The notes: generated by a model from the letters alone, not told the origin. Positions 35,816 to 44,812 are shown, counted from the stretch's first letter. The stretch is DNA of 64,000 nt from Pseudomonas oryzicola (GCF_014269185.2 NZ_JABWRZ020000004.1:62001-126000); one strand, 5' to 3'. Program-made: numbers and translations.

Positions 35816-36928
35816 ATGAAAAGCCCAACCATCCGCCGCTGGTCGGTGATCCACACCTGGAGCAGCCTGGTCTGCACCCTGTTCCTGCTGTTGCTGGCAG
35901 TCACCGGCCTGCCGCTGATCTTCCACCACGAACTCGAACACCTGCTCGGCAACGCCCCCGAACTGCGGGAAATGCCGGCCGATACACCACACCTGGACCT
36001 GCAGCAGTTGGTGATCAAGGCCGAGCAGCACCGCCCCGGCGAGGTCATGCAGTACTTCGGCTACGACGAGGACGAAGCCAACGGCCTAGTGGCCATCACC
36101 GCTGCCACCGCCGGCACCGAGCCCAATTCGTCGCACACCTTCATGCTCGACGCCCGCACCGGTGAAGCCGTGGCCATGCCGGCCGCCAACGGCGGCTTCA
36201 TGATGACCATGCTGCGCCTGCACGTGGACATGTTCGCCGGCTTGCCCGGCAAGCTGCTGCTGGCCTTCATGGGCGTGCTGTTCGTCGTGGCGATCATCTC
36301 CGGCACCGTGCTCTATGCACCGTTCATGCGCCGCCTGGACTTCGGCACGGTGCGCCACGGCAAATCCCGTCGCCTGCGCTGGCTCGACCTGCACAACCTG
36401 ATCGGTGTGGTCACCCTGGCCTGGGCACTGACGGTAGGCGTGACCGGCGTCATCAGCGCGCTGTCGGACCTGGTCATCGCCGCCTGGCGCAACGACAGCC
36501 TGGCGGCCATGGTTGCCCCATACCGTGATGCCCCGCCGCTCACCGAACGCGCCCCGGCCACCCAGCTGCTGACCATCGCCGAACAGGCCGCCCCCGGCAT
36601 GCGCCCGGACTTCATCGCCTTCCCCGGCACACGCTTTTCCAGTGAGCACCACTATGCGGTGTTCATGAAGGGCGCCACGCACCTGACCTCGCACCTGCTC
36701 ACGCCTGTGCTGATCGATGCGCGAACACTAACGGTGACCGCCGTCGGCGAACGCCCCTGGTACATGGATGCCATGGGCCTGTCGCAACCACTGCACTTCG
36801 GCGACTACGGCGGCCGGCCAATGCAAATCCTGTGGGCGCTACTCGATGTGCTGACCATCATCGTCCTCGGCAGCGGCTTGTACCTGTGGTGGGGCAAACA
36901 ACGCACGAAGCGGGAGGCGCTGGCATGA
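35816..36928 (+). CDS. PepSY-associated transmembrane protein (iron-uptake linked)
   Basis: The 370-residue protein has an N-terminal membrane helix (WSVIHTWSSLVCTLFLLLLAVTGLPLIF), PepSY-like periplasmic parts, a helix near 140-165 (LLLAFMGVLFVVAIISGTVLYAPF), one near 195-215 and one at the C-terminus (ILWALLDVLTIIVLGSGLYLWW). Proteins of this family sit beside TonB receptors and may reduce ferric siderophores or transfer electrons at the inner membrane. That role is inferred. GTG 35813 just before ATG 35816 is an alternative start. Confidence 0.87.
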   Translation: MKSPTIRRWSVIHTWSSLVCTLFLLLLAVTGLPLIFHHELEHLLGNAPELREMPADTPHLDLQQLVIKAEQHRPGEVMQYFGYDEDEANGLVAITAATAGTEPNSSHTFMLDARTGEAVAMPAANGGFMMTMLRLHVDMFAGLPGKLLLAFMGVLFVVAIISGTVLYAPFMRRLDFGTVRHGKSRRLRWLDLHNLIGVVTLAWALTVGVTGVISALSDLVIAAWRNDSLAAMVAPYRDAPPLTERAPATQLLTIAEQAAPGMRPDFIAFPGTRFSSEHHYAVFMKGATHLTSHLLTPVLIDARTLTVTAVGERPWYMDAMGLSQPLHFGDYGGRPMQILWALLDVLTIIVLGSGLYLWWGKQRTKREALA

Positions 36929-37110
36929 GCCACAAGTCCCAGCCGACCTGGCGCGTCTTCGCCTGGCCAAGTGTCATCGCTCTGCTCACTGCCTTGGGGC
37001 TGTCTGCCGCCTTGCTGGGGGACGGGGTGTGGGACAGCCTGGCCTGGCTAGGCCTGGGGGTATCGGCTGCCCTCGGCTTGCAAGGTTTCTACCCTCGTCC
37101 GCGGCAGTAA
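36925..37110 (+). CDS. Small inner-membrane protein of the iron-uptake cluster
   Basis: A 61-residue protein with two hydrophobic segments (FAWPSVIALLTALGLSAALLG and SLAWLGLGVSAALGLQG) and basic ends. It overlaps the PepSY gene by four bases (ATGA), so the two are made together. I do not recognise a named family with certainty. It is probably an accessory membrane subunit for the PepSY protein. Confidence 0.8.
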   Translation: MSHKSQPTWRVFAWPSVIALLTALGLSAALLGDGVWDSLAWLGLGVSAALGLQGFYPRPRQ

Positions 37111-37176
37111 CCGGGTAGTACCCGCACTCTCTTTTGCCGCGACATGGTTGGCTGCCATCCTCCAAGGAGCCATACC

Positions 37177-39996
37177 ATGACACCTTTGCAGCGCCTCGAA
37201 GCGCTCGATCAACAACTCATCGCCCTTGAACAAGGCAAACCCGAACTGGCGGACGAAACGGAACCGGCCGCCATGCGTCAGCGTTTTTTTGGCGACCTGG
37301 CCACGTTCTGGAACGGCCCTGTCGAGGCAGGCCACAGCCGCGCCCGGCAACTGCGCCACCTGCGCCATGAGCAACTTCTGGCCGAACTGGAGCTGCGCCT
37401 CGCCGACCAGACCCTGGACTACAGCCACATCAGCCTGCTGCGCACCTCCCTGGAACTGCCGCTACCCTGGCAACGCAATCACCTGCCAGATACCCACCGA
37501 GCCCAGGTTTATCGTCCGGTATTCAACCGTTCAAGCCCCCATGGTCGGTTGCCGTTACCCGGCGTGCTGGTATTGGTGGCAGAAGCACCGGAAGGGGTCA
37601 TTGCCGAGCCCGCAACAGCCACAGGCCAGGCACTGCTGTGCAGCATTTCTCATGGCGTTGAAGGTTTCGCCAACCTGGCCGAACTGCATAGGGAGCTGTG
37701 CGAGCGCCTGGACGACCCCATGCAAAGCCGGCCAATGCTGCAACTGCTACCACGCCTGCAGGACCAGCAACTGCTCCGGTGTGCCGACCGGCTGCGCTAC
37801 GAGTGGTTTACCGGGGACCTGGTCGAACAACAGACCACTGACGTGATCGACGCACAGCATCAACGGCTTACCATCGCCTGGCACGCCGCCTGGGCCCTTG
37901 ACCAGGCCCCGGATCTGCCGGCACTGCAAACCGCCCTCGCCAAACAGCAGTCATTGATCGACCTCATGGGCAGCCAATATGCGTTGTCCACCCGTTATGC
38001 GCTGCTGCTGGAAAAACACCTGCCTGCCTGGCTGCGCCAGAGCTCGACACAAAGCCTGACGCACATCATGCAAACGATCCAGGAGCTCGCCGGGGCCATC
38101 ACACAAGCTGCCGCACCCGGCCTTTTGACCCTGGAGGCATTCGGTAATCGCCACCACCTGCTGGCATGGGTGCGCGAGCGCCTCGGCAAGGCGCTGCGGC
38201 GCGAATTCTCCATCGAATTGCCTGCCGAAAAAATCTGCATAACCGTCACGCTTGCACACCGCACCGGCCCATTGCTCAACCCACTGGCACCTTCGGCTTA
38301 CGTGGCCGTTGCCAACCGTCGCCATGTCGGTGGCACTATTGAACTGGTAACCACTACCTACCGTCTGGACGAGCTGGCCTTGCTGAACATCGGCTGGTTC
38401 GACGTCGATTACTGGCTGACGGCACGGGTACACCAGGAAGATGGCTCCGCGCTGGAATCAATATCCCCGGAAGGAGTAAAGCGCCTGGTGCGCGAACTTG
38501 ACGCCGGCAGCGGCTATCTCCGCTACCTGCGAACACATTTGCTGGAGTCTCCTGGTGCACGCTGGCGCATGCAAAGCCACGGCGACATCAACCGCGCTCG
38601 CATGCGCGCCGAGGCGGCCAAGGCCCGCTATGCCAGGCACTTTCTGAACGATACCCACGAGCGGGGCTATCGCTGGGTCAAAGCCGTCACCGACCACCCC
38701 GACAACAATTGGCGCCCAACCATCGATGAGCATCGTATCGCGGTACGCCAGCTGATAATCGACGGGCATACGCTGCAAGGGGTGCTACTGCTCAATGCCG
38801 AGAGCGACAACCACCCGTCGCTGGTTCTGTATACCCCGGATGCTCCCGACCGGCGCGCATGGCGCGAATTCCCGGATACCCGGGCGCTGCTCAGAACTCT
38901 TCGCAACACACCTTCCTTGCGCAAGTACCTGATCCAGCGTGCCCCTCTGGCGGATGGCAATCGGCTCGACAAGTTGGTGCGCAAGGGCCGCCTCGGGCCA
39001 TATGTGCAAAGGCCGATGATCAACGGCAACCTCTTCGATGCCCTTTACAAGGCTCAGGTCCACGCCATGATCGCCGAGGCCGATACCAACAGCCGCAGTA
39101 ACCGCGAGCTCCTCGGTGAATACGGGCTGTCGACGCTGCGCCTGGTTCTCGACCTCATCAGCCTCGTGCTGCCGGCCCCGACAATGTCAGCCCTGGCCTT
39201 CGGCCGTATGTCGATTGCGCTGTGGGACGGTTTAGAAGCACTGGAAAAGGAGGATTATGCAGCAACCTTCCACCACACCATGGCAGCTTTGAGCCACAGC
39301 GCCGACGGGTTGTCCAGTTTCGCTGGCTCGCCCCTCATGCGCAGGGCGATGCGCGGCTTGCCACCGCAACCTCCACGCCCACTGCCGAAAACCCACGAAG
39401 CGGCCGTGGACGTGAGCAAACTGCGCTACCGGATCGACGGGGTTCATGGCGAGGAAGTGTACGAACAGATCAACAGCGTGCCAGGTCCGGACCGTTACTT
39501 CGTCAAGGACAGCCAAGGGCGGCTGTACAACGTCCACTTCGACGGCTATCGCTGGCGGGTGCTCGACCCCAGGCAGCCGGATGCCTACGCGCAACTGCCG
39601 ATCAAACGACTGCGCAATGGCAATTGGGTGGTCGATTCCATCGTGCTTTGGCATGACGGGTTGCCTGACATAGCCCGGCTGTTGGAAGAGGTTCGCCTGC
39701 AACCACCATTCGAGGGCAAACCGGTGGCTGGGGAAGCCGACCTGCACGACGCCGGGGGGCAACTCTATCTGCAGCTGGGTAACCATCAGTTGCCGGTTCG
39801 TCGGCACCTGCTTGCCGGGCATTACCATTTGCTGCTGGCCGAAAAGGCACTGGGCGCAGTTCACGCCTGGGCAGTACTGCGCCAACAGAGCGGCCAGTGG
39901 CGCATTCGCGTGCGCCAGCCAGGCCGCAGTAGCGACTGGCTGGCACTGCCGGCGGATTACTCTGCCAACCTGGGCAGCAACCGGTCGAGCCGCTGA
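37177..39996 (+). CDS. Large DUF6543/dermonecrotic-toxin-like protein (orphan)
   Basis: The 939-residue protein begins MTPLQRLEALDQQLIALEQGK after AAGGAG. It lacks a signal peptide. The middle (about 380-620: RHVGGTIELVTTTYRLDELALLNIGWFDVDYW, QGVLLLNAESDNHPSLVLYTPDAPDRRAWREF, LIQRAPL) matches my memory of the large Pseudomonas family annotated as dermonecrotic toxin domain or DUF6543. A hydrophobic stretch follows near 650-675 (LRLVLDLISLVLPAPTMSAL). The C-terminal part, with DGVHGEEVYEQINSV and YFVKDSQGRLYNVHFDGYRWRVLDP, resembles binding repeats in the same family. No immunity, chaperone or secretion gene is adjacent. Function unknown, effector role inferred. Confidence 0.75.
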   Translation: MTPLQRLEALDQQLIALEQGKPELADETEPAAMRQRFFGDLATFWNGPVEAGHSRARQLRHLRHEQLLAELELRLADQTLDYSHISLLRTSLELPLPWQRNHLPDTHRAQVYRPVFNRSSPHGRLPLPGVLVLVAEAPEGVIAEPATATGQALLCSISHGVEGFANLAELHRELCERLDDPMQSRPMLQLLPRLQDQQLLRCADRLRYEWFTGDLVEQQTTDVIDAQHQRLTIAWHAAWALDQAPDLPALQTALAKQQSLIDLMGSQYALSTRYALLLEKHLPAWLRQSSTQSLTHIMQTIQELAGAITQAAAPGLLTLEAFGNRHHLLAWVRERLGKALRREFSIELPAEKICITVTLAHRTGPLLNPLAPSAYVAVANRRHVGGTIELVTTTYRLDELALLNIGWFDVDYWLTARVHQEDGSALESISPEGVKRLVRELDAGSGYLRYLRTHLLESPGARWRMQSHGDINRARMRAEAAKARYARHFLNDTHERGYRWVKAVTDHPDNNWRPTIDEHRIAVRQLIIDGHTLQGVLLLNAESDNHPSLVLYTPDAPDRRAWREFPDTRALLRTLRNTPSLRKYLIQRAPLADGNRLDKLVRKGRLGPYVQRPMINGNLFDALYKAQVHAMIAEADTNSRSNRELLGEYGLSTLRLVLDLISLVLPAPTMSALAFGRMSIALWDGLEALEKEDYAATFHHTMAALSHSADGLSSFAGSPLMRRAMRGLPPQPPRPLPKTHEAAVDVSKLRYRIDGVHGEEVYEQINSVPGPDRYFVKDSQGRLYNVHFDGYRWRVLDPRQPDAYAQLPIKRLRNGNWVVDSIVLWHDGLPDIARLLEEVRLQPPFEGKPVAGEADLHDAGGQLYLQLGNHQLPVRRHLLAGHYHLLLAEKALGAVHAWAVLRQQSGQWRIRVRQPGRSSDWLALPADYSANLGSNRSSR

Positions 39997-41399
39997 TGCA
40001 AGGCACTGCCACTCGGCCAGTTGCGCAGCAGCCGCGCCCGATCACGGGCGTAGGCCGGGGCGAAGCTGAGCTGGGTGGCATGCTGGCACATGGCATCGAG
40101 GTCGATCAGCGACCACTGGCCGTTGTGCCAGAACAGGTTATGGCCCTTGAAGTCGCCGTGGCTGATACGCTCGCGAATCAGCTGCTGCATCACGTGCACC
40201 AGGGCATCCACCTGTTCCTCGGGCGCATCGCCGTTATCCACGTAGGGCGCGAAGCATTCGGCCAAGTCCGGGCCATCGACATATTCGGTGACCAGGTAGG
40301 CGCGGCTTCGCAACCCCATCACCCGCTGCTCCAGTACCGCGAGCGGACGCGGTGTGGCAATGTCGAGGAATTCCAGGCGGTGGCCTTCGATCCATGAATG
40401 CCAGGCCCGGCTCGGGCGCCAGAAGCGCTTGAACCAATGCGCGGTGTTCTTGATGTTGTAGCGCTTGAGCACCAGCATACGGCCGCCAACCTCGATGCGC
40501 GCCACGCTGGCGGCGCCTCCAGTCTTGTACAGGTGGCCTTGCTCGATCAATGCATCGGCCTGCTCCAGCACCGGCAGCATGGTTTCGACCTCGTCGCGGC
40601 GGACCGCCCGCAAGCCCGAAAGGCTGCGCTCGACACTGAACAGGCTGCATTCGCGGCCAGCCTTTTCCAGGTAATCCTTCTGGCGCCAGCCGCGCACCTT
40701 GTCCACTTGCTTCTGCAAGGCTTCCAACGGCAGCGCATGCTCGGCGTTGGCCAACAGGTAGTGCACCAGCAGCTCTTCGATGAACGGTTCCAGGCGTTTG
40801 GGCAACTGGGCGAAGAACACCCCGAGGTTTTCCAGCACACGCGGGCGCGACAATTGCTGGCCAGGCGTTTCGGCCTTGATGCCGGCACCATCGATCAGGT
40901 ACAGCTTGCCGCCGTGGCGCAACAGGTTGTCCAGGTGCAGGTCCTCCTGCCACAGGCCTTGGGCGTGCATGTGCGCCACCGCAGTGAGCGCCTCGCCCAG
41001 TACCAGGTGCTGCTCGTCGGCCAGCACCGGCAAGTGTTCCACTGCCGCCCAGGCATCGGCCAGGCTTTCGGCGCCGTCGAGAAACTCGAACAGCAACCAG
41101 CCGCCCTCGCCTTCCTTGAGGCCATCGGCCAGCAGCTTCGGCGTAGTCAGGCCCTGCTCGGCCAGCAGCTTCACGCCCTGCAGTTCACGCTGGAAATGCC
41201 GGGCAGCGTTACCGCCGACCAGGAGCTTGGCCAGCACCGGAATGCCGCGCCATACCCCGGCGCCCACATAGCGCTGGCCCGGCAGCACGCGCAGCAGACT
41301 GAGCAGTTGCAAGTCAGCGCTGCCGGCAGCGTCGGCCAAGGTAATGCTCAGGGGCAGCGACGGGTTGCGCCCGGCCTCTTTCAAATCAGACAAACGCAT
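39957..41399 (-). CDS. Tandem lipopolysaccharide kinase-like protein (InaA/WaaP family, two domains)
   Basis: The 480-residue protein contains two kinase-like modules. The first (about 40-230) has LLAKLLVGGNAARHFQREL-type lysine region, WQEDLHLDNLLRHGGKLYLIDGAGI as catalytic and metal-binding loops. The second (about 290-470) has GGRMLVLKRYNIKN, ISHGDFKGHNLFWHNGQWSLIDLDAM. Both keep the catalytic Asp and Asn. It is the last gene of the core operon, starting in a TGATG overlap with the gene before. The 3' end overlaps the convergent toxin-like gene by 40 bp. Substrate not known, probably a core sugar. Confidence 0.87.
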   Translation of the reverse strand: MRLSDLKEAGRNPSLPLSITLADAAGSADLQLLSLLRVLPGQRYVGAGVWRGIPVLAKLLVGGNAARHFQRELQGVKLLAEQGLTTPKLLADGLKEGEGGWLLFEFLDGAESLADAWAAVEHLPVLADEQHLVLGEALTAVAHMHAQGLWQEDLHLDNLLRHGGKLYLIDGAGIKAETPGQQLSRPRVLENLGVFFAQLPKRLEPFIEELLVHYLLANAEHALPLEALQKQVDKVRGWRQKDYLEKAGRECSLFSVERSLSGLRAVRRDEVETMLPVLEQADALIEQGHLYKTGGAASVARIEVGGRMLVLKRYNIKNTAHWFKRFWRPSRAWHSWIEGHRLEFLDIATPRPLAVLEQRVMGLRSRAYLVTEYVDGPDLAECFAPYVDNGDAPEEQVDALVHVMQQLIRERISHGDFKGHNLFWHNGQWSLIDLDAMCQHATQLSFAPAYARDRARLLRNWPSGSALHQRLDRLLPRLAE

Positions 41400-42151
41400 C
41401 AGCGGGCCTCTTTTTCACGACGGCGTTGCGTCAGGCGTTGCAGCCAGGTATCGACCAGCGTGCCATCGTCCGGCTGCGCCAGGTAACTGGCCAGCAAGGT
41501 ACGGACATCGTGCTCGCTCCAGGCCTGGGCGCGGCGCAGCAGCGGCTCCAGGTCCTTGAGGCGGTCACGCATGCCGAACAGCAGAGGCCGGGTCTTTTCC
41601 AGGTCGATCAGTTGCGCATCCCAGCCTTCGCGGCGCTGGCGCAGGAAGATGTGCTTGGGGTAGAAACAGCCATGGACCTGCCCGGCACTGTGCAGGGTAC
41701 GCGCCAGCTGGCCGCAGGCCTGCAGGATGCCATTGCGTTCAGCATCACCCAGTTGTGCCCAGCGGGCCAGCAGGCTGTCGAGGTCGGCCCATTCGTCCAG
41801 GGCGCGTGTCATCAGGATGGCCCGGTGCTGGCCGCCTTGCTTGCGCTCGCCATAGAACACCGCCTGCAAGGCAGGAATGTGCAGCTTCTGGTAGCGGCTG
41901 ATATTGCGGAATTCACGAGCGAAGGTGGGCTCGCCGAACGGCCGGTGCAGGGTACGGGTCAGGTAGTCGCACTGGCGCTTGAGGTAGTAGCCCTTGCCTT
42001 CGAGTTCCAGGCGAAACACGCTGCTCCAGCCGCCACGGCCGGTATTCGGCTCGTCGACGGCATCCAGCTGCAGTGCCCACAGCGCCTCGAAGTCATCCAG
42101 GCCATGGCGTTTGAGCAGCGCGAGGTCCGCGCTGGCCAGGTAATCGGTCAT
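41399..42151 (-). CDS. Lipopolysaccharide kinase InaA-family protein
   Basis: The 250-residue protein has the kinase-like patterns RLELEGKGYYLKRQCDYLTRTLHRPFGEPTFAREFRNI (lysine region) and AGQVHGCFYPKHIFLRQRREGWDAQLIDLEKTRPL. The catalytic loop reads HGCFYPKHI rather than HxDxxxxN, so the usual Asp is replaced and activity may be changed. It overlaps its neighbours on both sides, so it is part of the waa operon. Likely a core-phosphorylation protein or pseudokinase. Confidence 0.82.
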   Translation of the reverse strand: MTDYLASADLALLKRHGLDDFEALWALQLDAVDEPNTGRGGWSSVFRLELEGKGYYLKRQCDYLTRTLHRPFGEPTFAREFRNISRYQKLHIPALQAVFYGERKQGGQHRAILMTRALDEWADLDSLLARWAQLGDAERNGILQACGQLARTLHSAGQVHGCFYPKHIFLRQRREGWDAQLIDLEKTRPLLFGMRDRLKDLEPLLRRAQAWSEHDVRTLLASYLAQPDDGTLVDTWLQRLTQRRREKEAR

Positions 42152-42882
42152 TCCCTTCCCTCGAAAAAGCCCACTACCTGGCGAATGCGCTTCTTGTCGC
42201 GCTCATTCAGCCGGTCGCGGCCACGGTATTGCAGGTAGAACCGCAGGCGCTGGGTTGCCGACAGCCGGTACTTGGCCACTTTGTCCAGGCACGCCAGGTC
42301 CTTGATCATCCGGTGCCGCCACATGAAGCCGCGCCAGAAGTCACCAGTGGGGCAATCGATGAAGAATAGCGTGCCCTGGTCATCGACCAGCAGGTTGCGC
42401 CACTTCAGGTCGTTATGGGCGAAGTGGTGCTTGTGCATGACCCGGGTATGGCGCGCCAGTTGGCTGCTGACATGCCCGACCCAGGCGCGGTCGGCCAGGC
42501 GCGCATCGTTGCGCTCGGCCAACGCCGACAGGTCTTCGGTACGCGGCAGCTCGCGGGTGATCATCGCGCCCCGGGCAAAGGCCAGGCCATTGCGCTCCAG
42601 GCCCCAGGCCACCACTTCGGCAGTGGGGATGCCCCACTTGGCGAACAGCTTCAGGTTCTGCCATTCAGCCTTGATCCGCGGCCGGCCCAGGTAACGGCGC
42701 ATATGCTTGCCGGCTCCGGTATAGCGCTTGACGTAGTAATTGACCCCGTCACGCATGATGCGCACCACTTCGCTGAGCGGGTCGCGGGTCAGGCGTTCGC
42801 CTTGCAGGGCGAATACCGCCTCGAGGCTGCCGAAGTCCGTCGCCAGGTGCTCATAGCCCGGCGCCAGTGTCCAACCCGACAT
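42148..42882 (-). CDS. Lipopolysaccharide core kinase-like protein (WaaP/InaA family)
   Basis: The 244-residue protein has NYYVKRYTGAGKHMRRYLGRPRIKAEWQNLKLF (substrate and lysine region) and the catalytic loop HHFAHNDLKWRNLLVDDQGTLFFIDCPTGDFW with Asp, Asn and metal-binding Asp. It resembles the second and third kinase genes after waaP in Pseudomonas. Four-base overlap with the next gene and contiguity with waaP show one operon. The exact heptose position it modifies is not known. Confidence 0.85.
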   Translation of the reverse strand: MSGWTLAPGYEHLATDFGSLEAVFALQGERLTRDPLSEVVRIMRDGVNYYVKRYTGAGKHMRRYLGRPRIKAEWQNLKLFAKWGIPTAEVVAWGLERNGLAFARGAMITRELPRTEDLSALAERNDARLADRAWVGHVSSQLARHTRVMHKHHFAHNDLKWRNLLVDDQGTLFFIDCPTGDFWRGFMWRHRMIKDLACLDKVAKYRLSATQRLRFYLQYRGRDRLNERDKKRIRQVVGFFEGRE

Positions 42883-43688
42883 CAGAGTGCATCCCCATAG
42901 CGTTGCTTGCGATCGTAGAGTTTCTGCGCCTTGCGCTCCAGCCAGGCGAGCAGCGCGGCCTCATCCTTGAGGATCTGCCGCAGCGGGCGCTGGAAATAAC
43001 CACGCAGGAAGCGCAGCTTGTCGCGCTGGGTGAGGCCGATGTCCAGCGCCGAGAAGTACAGCGCGGCCAGGTCCTTGTCGCGCCAGCGGCGGCTGATTTT
43101 CGCCCGGGTCTGCGCGCGGTGCAGGTCGATAACCGACAATTTGAAGTCATCCGCCGTCACCGGGCGGTCGGTATGCAACAGGAAGTGGCAGATGTAGCAG
43201 TCGCGATGGTTGACCCCGGCGCGGTGCATGCCGCCAGTCATCCTGGCCACCTCGGCGATCAGCGCGCGCTTCAGGCGCGGCTCGGGCGGTTGCCTGACCC
43301 AGTCGATGCTGAAGTCTTCCAGGCTGATGGTCGGCGCCAGTTCTTCGGTGATGATGAACGAATGCTGCGCGGCCGGGTTGCTGCCACGCTCGCCATAGGC
43401 AACCGCGGTCATGGTCGGCACGCCAGCCTGGTGCAAGCGCTGGATGGCTTGCCATTCCTGGCCGGCACCGAGCACCGGCAGCTTGGCGGTAAACAGGTTC
43501 TTGAAGATCTCGCCCCAGCCGATGCCGCGGTGGATCTTGACGAAAAAGCCTGCACCAGCGACCTCGGTGCGCAGCGTGCGGCGCCCTTCCAGTTCGCGGT
43601 AGACCTCGCCTTGCAGCGCCTCCACCGCATCGAAGGCATCGCGCCCCGCCCACAGGCGCTTGAACGGCTCGGCCAGTATCAGCTTCAT
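42882..43688 (-). CDS. waaP: WaaP (RfaP), lipopolysaccharide core heptose I kinase
   Basis: The 268-residue protein has ELEGRRTLRTEVAGAGFFVKIHRGIGWGEIFKNL (nucleotide site lysine) and the catalytic loop GVNHRDCYICHFLLH with the WaaP His-Arg-Asp. It phosphorylates heptose I of the inner core, an essential step in Pseudomonas outer-membrane integrity. The gene follows waaG with a four-base overlap. Confidence 0.93.
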   Translation of the reverse strand: MKLILAEPFKRLWAGRDAFDAVEALQGEVYRELEGRRTLRTEVAGAGFFVKIHRGIGWGEIFKNLFTAKLPVLGAGQEWQAIQRLHQAGVPTMTAVAYGERGSNPAAQHSFIITEELAPTISLEDFSIDWVRQPPEPRLKRALIAEVARMTGGMHRAGVNHRDCYICHFLLHTDRPVTADDFKLSVIDLHRAQTRAKISRRWRDKDLAALYFSALDIGLTQRDKLRFLRGYFQRPLRQILKDEAALLAWLERKAQKLYDRKQRYGDAL

Positions 43689-44812
43689 GCGGACTCCTGC
43701 CCCAGGATCACGTCGGCGGCATGCTGCGGCATGCTGTACAGGTCGGCGGTTTCAGCAAACGCCAGGCCGTTGCGCGACCAGCTGGCACGGGCCGCCTGGT
43801 CTTCGAGCATGCGCTGCAGATAGGTATTGAGCTGCTCTTGTTCGAACGGCTCGTCCAGCACCAGGCCGCTGTCGGCCTCGGCAATGTAGTGGGCGTAACC
43901 ACACACCTTGGACACCAGCACCGGCAGGCCGGCCACCAGCGCTTCGAGCAGCACCGTGCCGGTATTTTCGTTGTACGCCGGGTGGATCAGCAGGTCGGCG
44001 CCCAGCAGGAAGCGCGGAATGTCGCTACGCCCCTTGAGGAACTGCACCTGCTCGCCCAGGCCCAGGGTAGCGCTTTGCAGCTGGAACACCTTGGGGTCGT
44101 CCTGGCCGATCACCATCAACCTGGTCCGCTTGCGCAGGGCCGACGGCAGTGCGGCCAGGGCCTTGAGGCTGCGGTCCACGCCCTTGGTCTTGAAACCAGA
44201 GCCGATCTGTACCAGCAGCAGGTCGTCATCGCCGAGGTTGAACTCCTTGCGGAATTCGGCGCGGATCTCGGCAGCGTTGGCCGGCGCGCGACGGTCCTGG
44301 GAAATGCCAGGCGGCAGCAGGTGGAAGCGTTCCACCGGGGTACCGTAGTGCTTGATGAACAGCGGCTGCTGCACTTCGGAAATCATCAGCACTTCGGTAT
44401 GCGCATCCTTGGCAAACACCGCGCGCTCGTACTCGGCGAAATGCCGGTAGCGGCCCCAGCGGCGGTACAGGCCGCCACGCAGGGTCTGCGCCTTGTCCTC
44501 GAAGCAGCCGTCGGCGGCGTAATACACGTCCAGCCCCGGCATCTTGTTGAAGCCGATCAGGCGATCGACCGGGCGCTTGGCCAGATCGGCAGCCATCCAG
44601 GCACTGAGTTTCTCGTTGCGGCGGTGGTTGAAAATCGCCTTCACCGGCGCCACCAGCACTTCGAAGCCCGGCGGAATGTCACCCTCCCAGATCAGCGTGT
44701 ACACACGGATCTGGTGGCCCCGCTTCTGGCACTCCAGGGCAATGCGCATGAAATCGCGCTGCAGCCCGCCGAAGGGGAAATATTTGTACAGCACGAAAGC
44801 CAGTTGCATCAA
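43685..44812 (-). CDS. waaG: WaaG, lipopolysaccharide core glycosyltransferase (GT4)
   Basis: The 375-residue protein is a GT-B fold GT4 transferase. It has LAFVLYKYFPFGGLQRDFMRIAL at the start, GSGFKTKGVDRSLKALAALP for nucleotide sugar binding, and ADLLIHPAYNENTGTVLLEALVAGLPVL with the EX7E motif. It adds the first hexose to the inner-core heptose. It lies between waaC and waaP with four-base overlaps. Confidence 0.94.
   Translation of the reverse strand: MMQLAFVLYKYFPFGGLQRDFMRIALECQKRGHQIRVYTLIWEGDIPPGFEVLVAPVKAIFNHRRNEKLSAWMAADLAKRPVDRLIGFNKMPGLDVYYAADGCFEDKAQTLRGGLYRRWGRYRHFAEYERAVFAKDAHTEVLMISEVQQPLFIKHYGTPVERFHLLPPGISQDRRAPANAAEIRAEFRKEFNLGDDDLLLVQIGSGFKTKGVDRSLKALAALPSALRKRTRLMVIGQDDPKVFQLQSATLGLGEQVQFLKGRSDIPRFLLGADLLIHPAYNENTGTVLLEALVAGLPVLVSKVCGYAHYIAEADSGLVLDEPFEQEQLNTYLQRMLEDQAARASWSRNGLAFAETADLYSMPQHAADVILGQESA

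Noticed and set aside
32724..35828. Long minus-strand open frame of 1034 codons opposite the TonB receptor gene
   Set aside because: It is an antisense shadow caused by high GC at third codon positions. The plus-strand frame has signal peptide, STN, plug and barrel motifs.
37177..39996. Complete toxin-immunity or contact-dependent inhibition system
   Set aside because: Only the large toxin-like gene is present. The downstream neighbour is a convergent LPS kinase and the upstream one belongs to iron uptake, so no immunity partner can be named.
39957..43688. Antibiotic phosphotransferase or toxin-kinase genes
   Set aside because: The kinase-like genes sit inside the waaF-C-G-P operon and carry WaaP/InaA motifs, so a core lipopolysaccharide role is far more likely.
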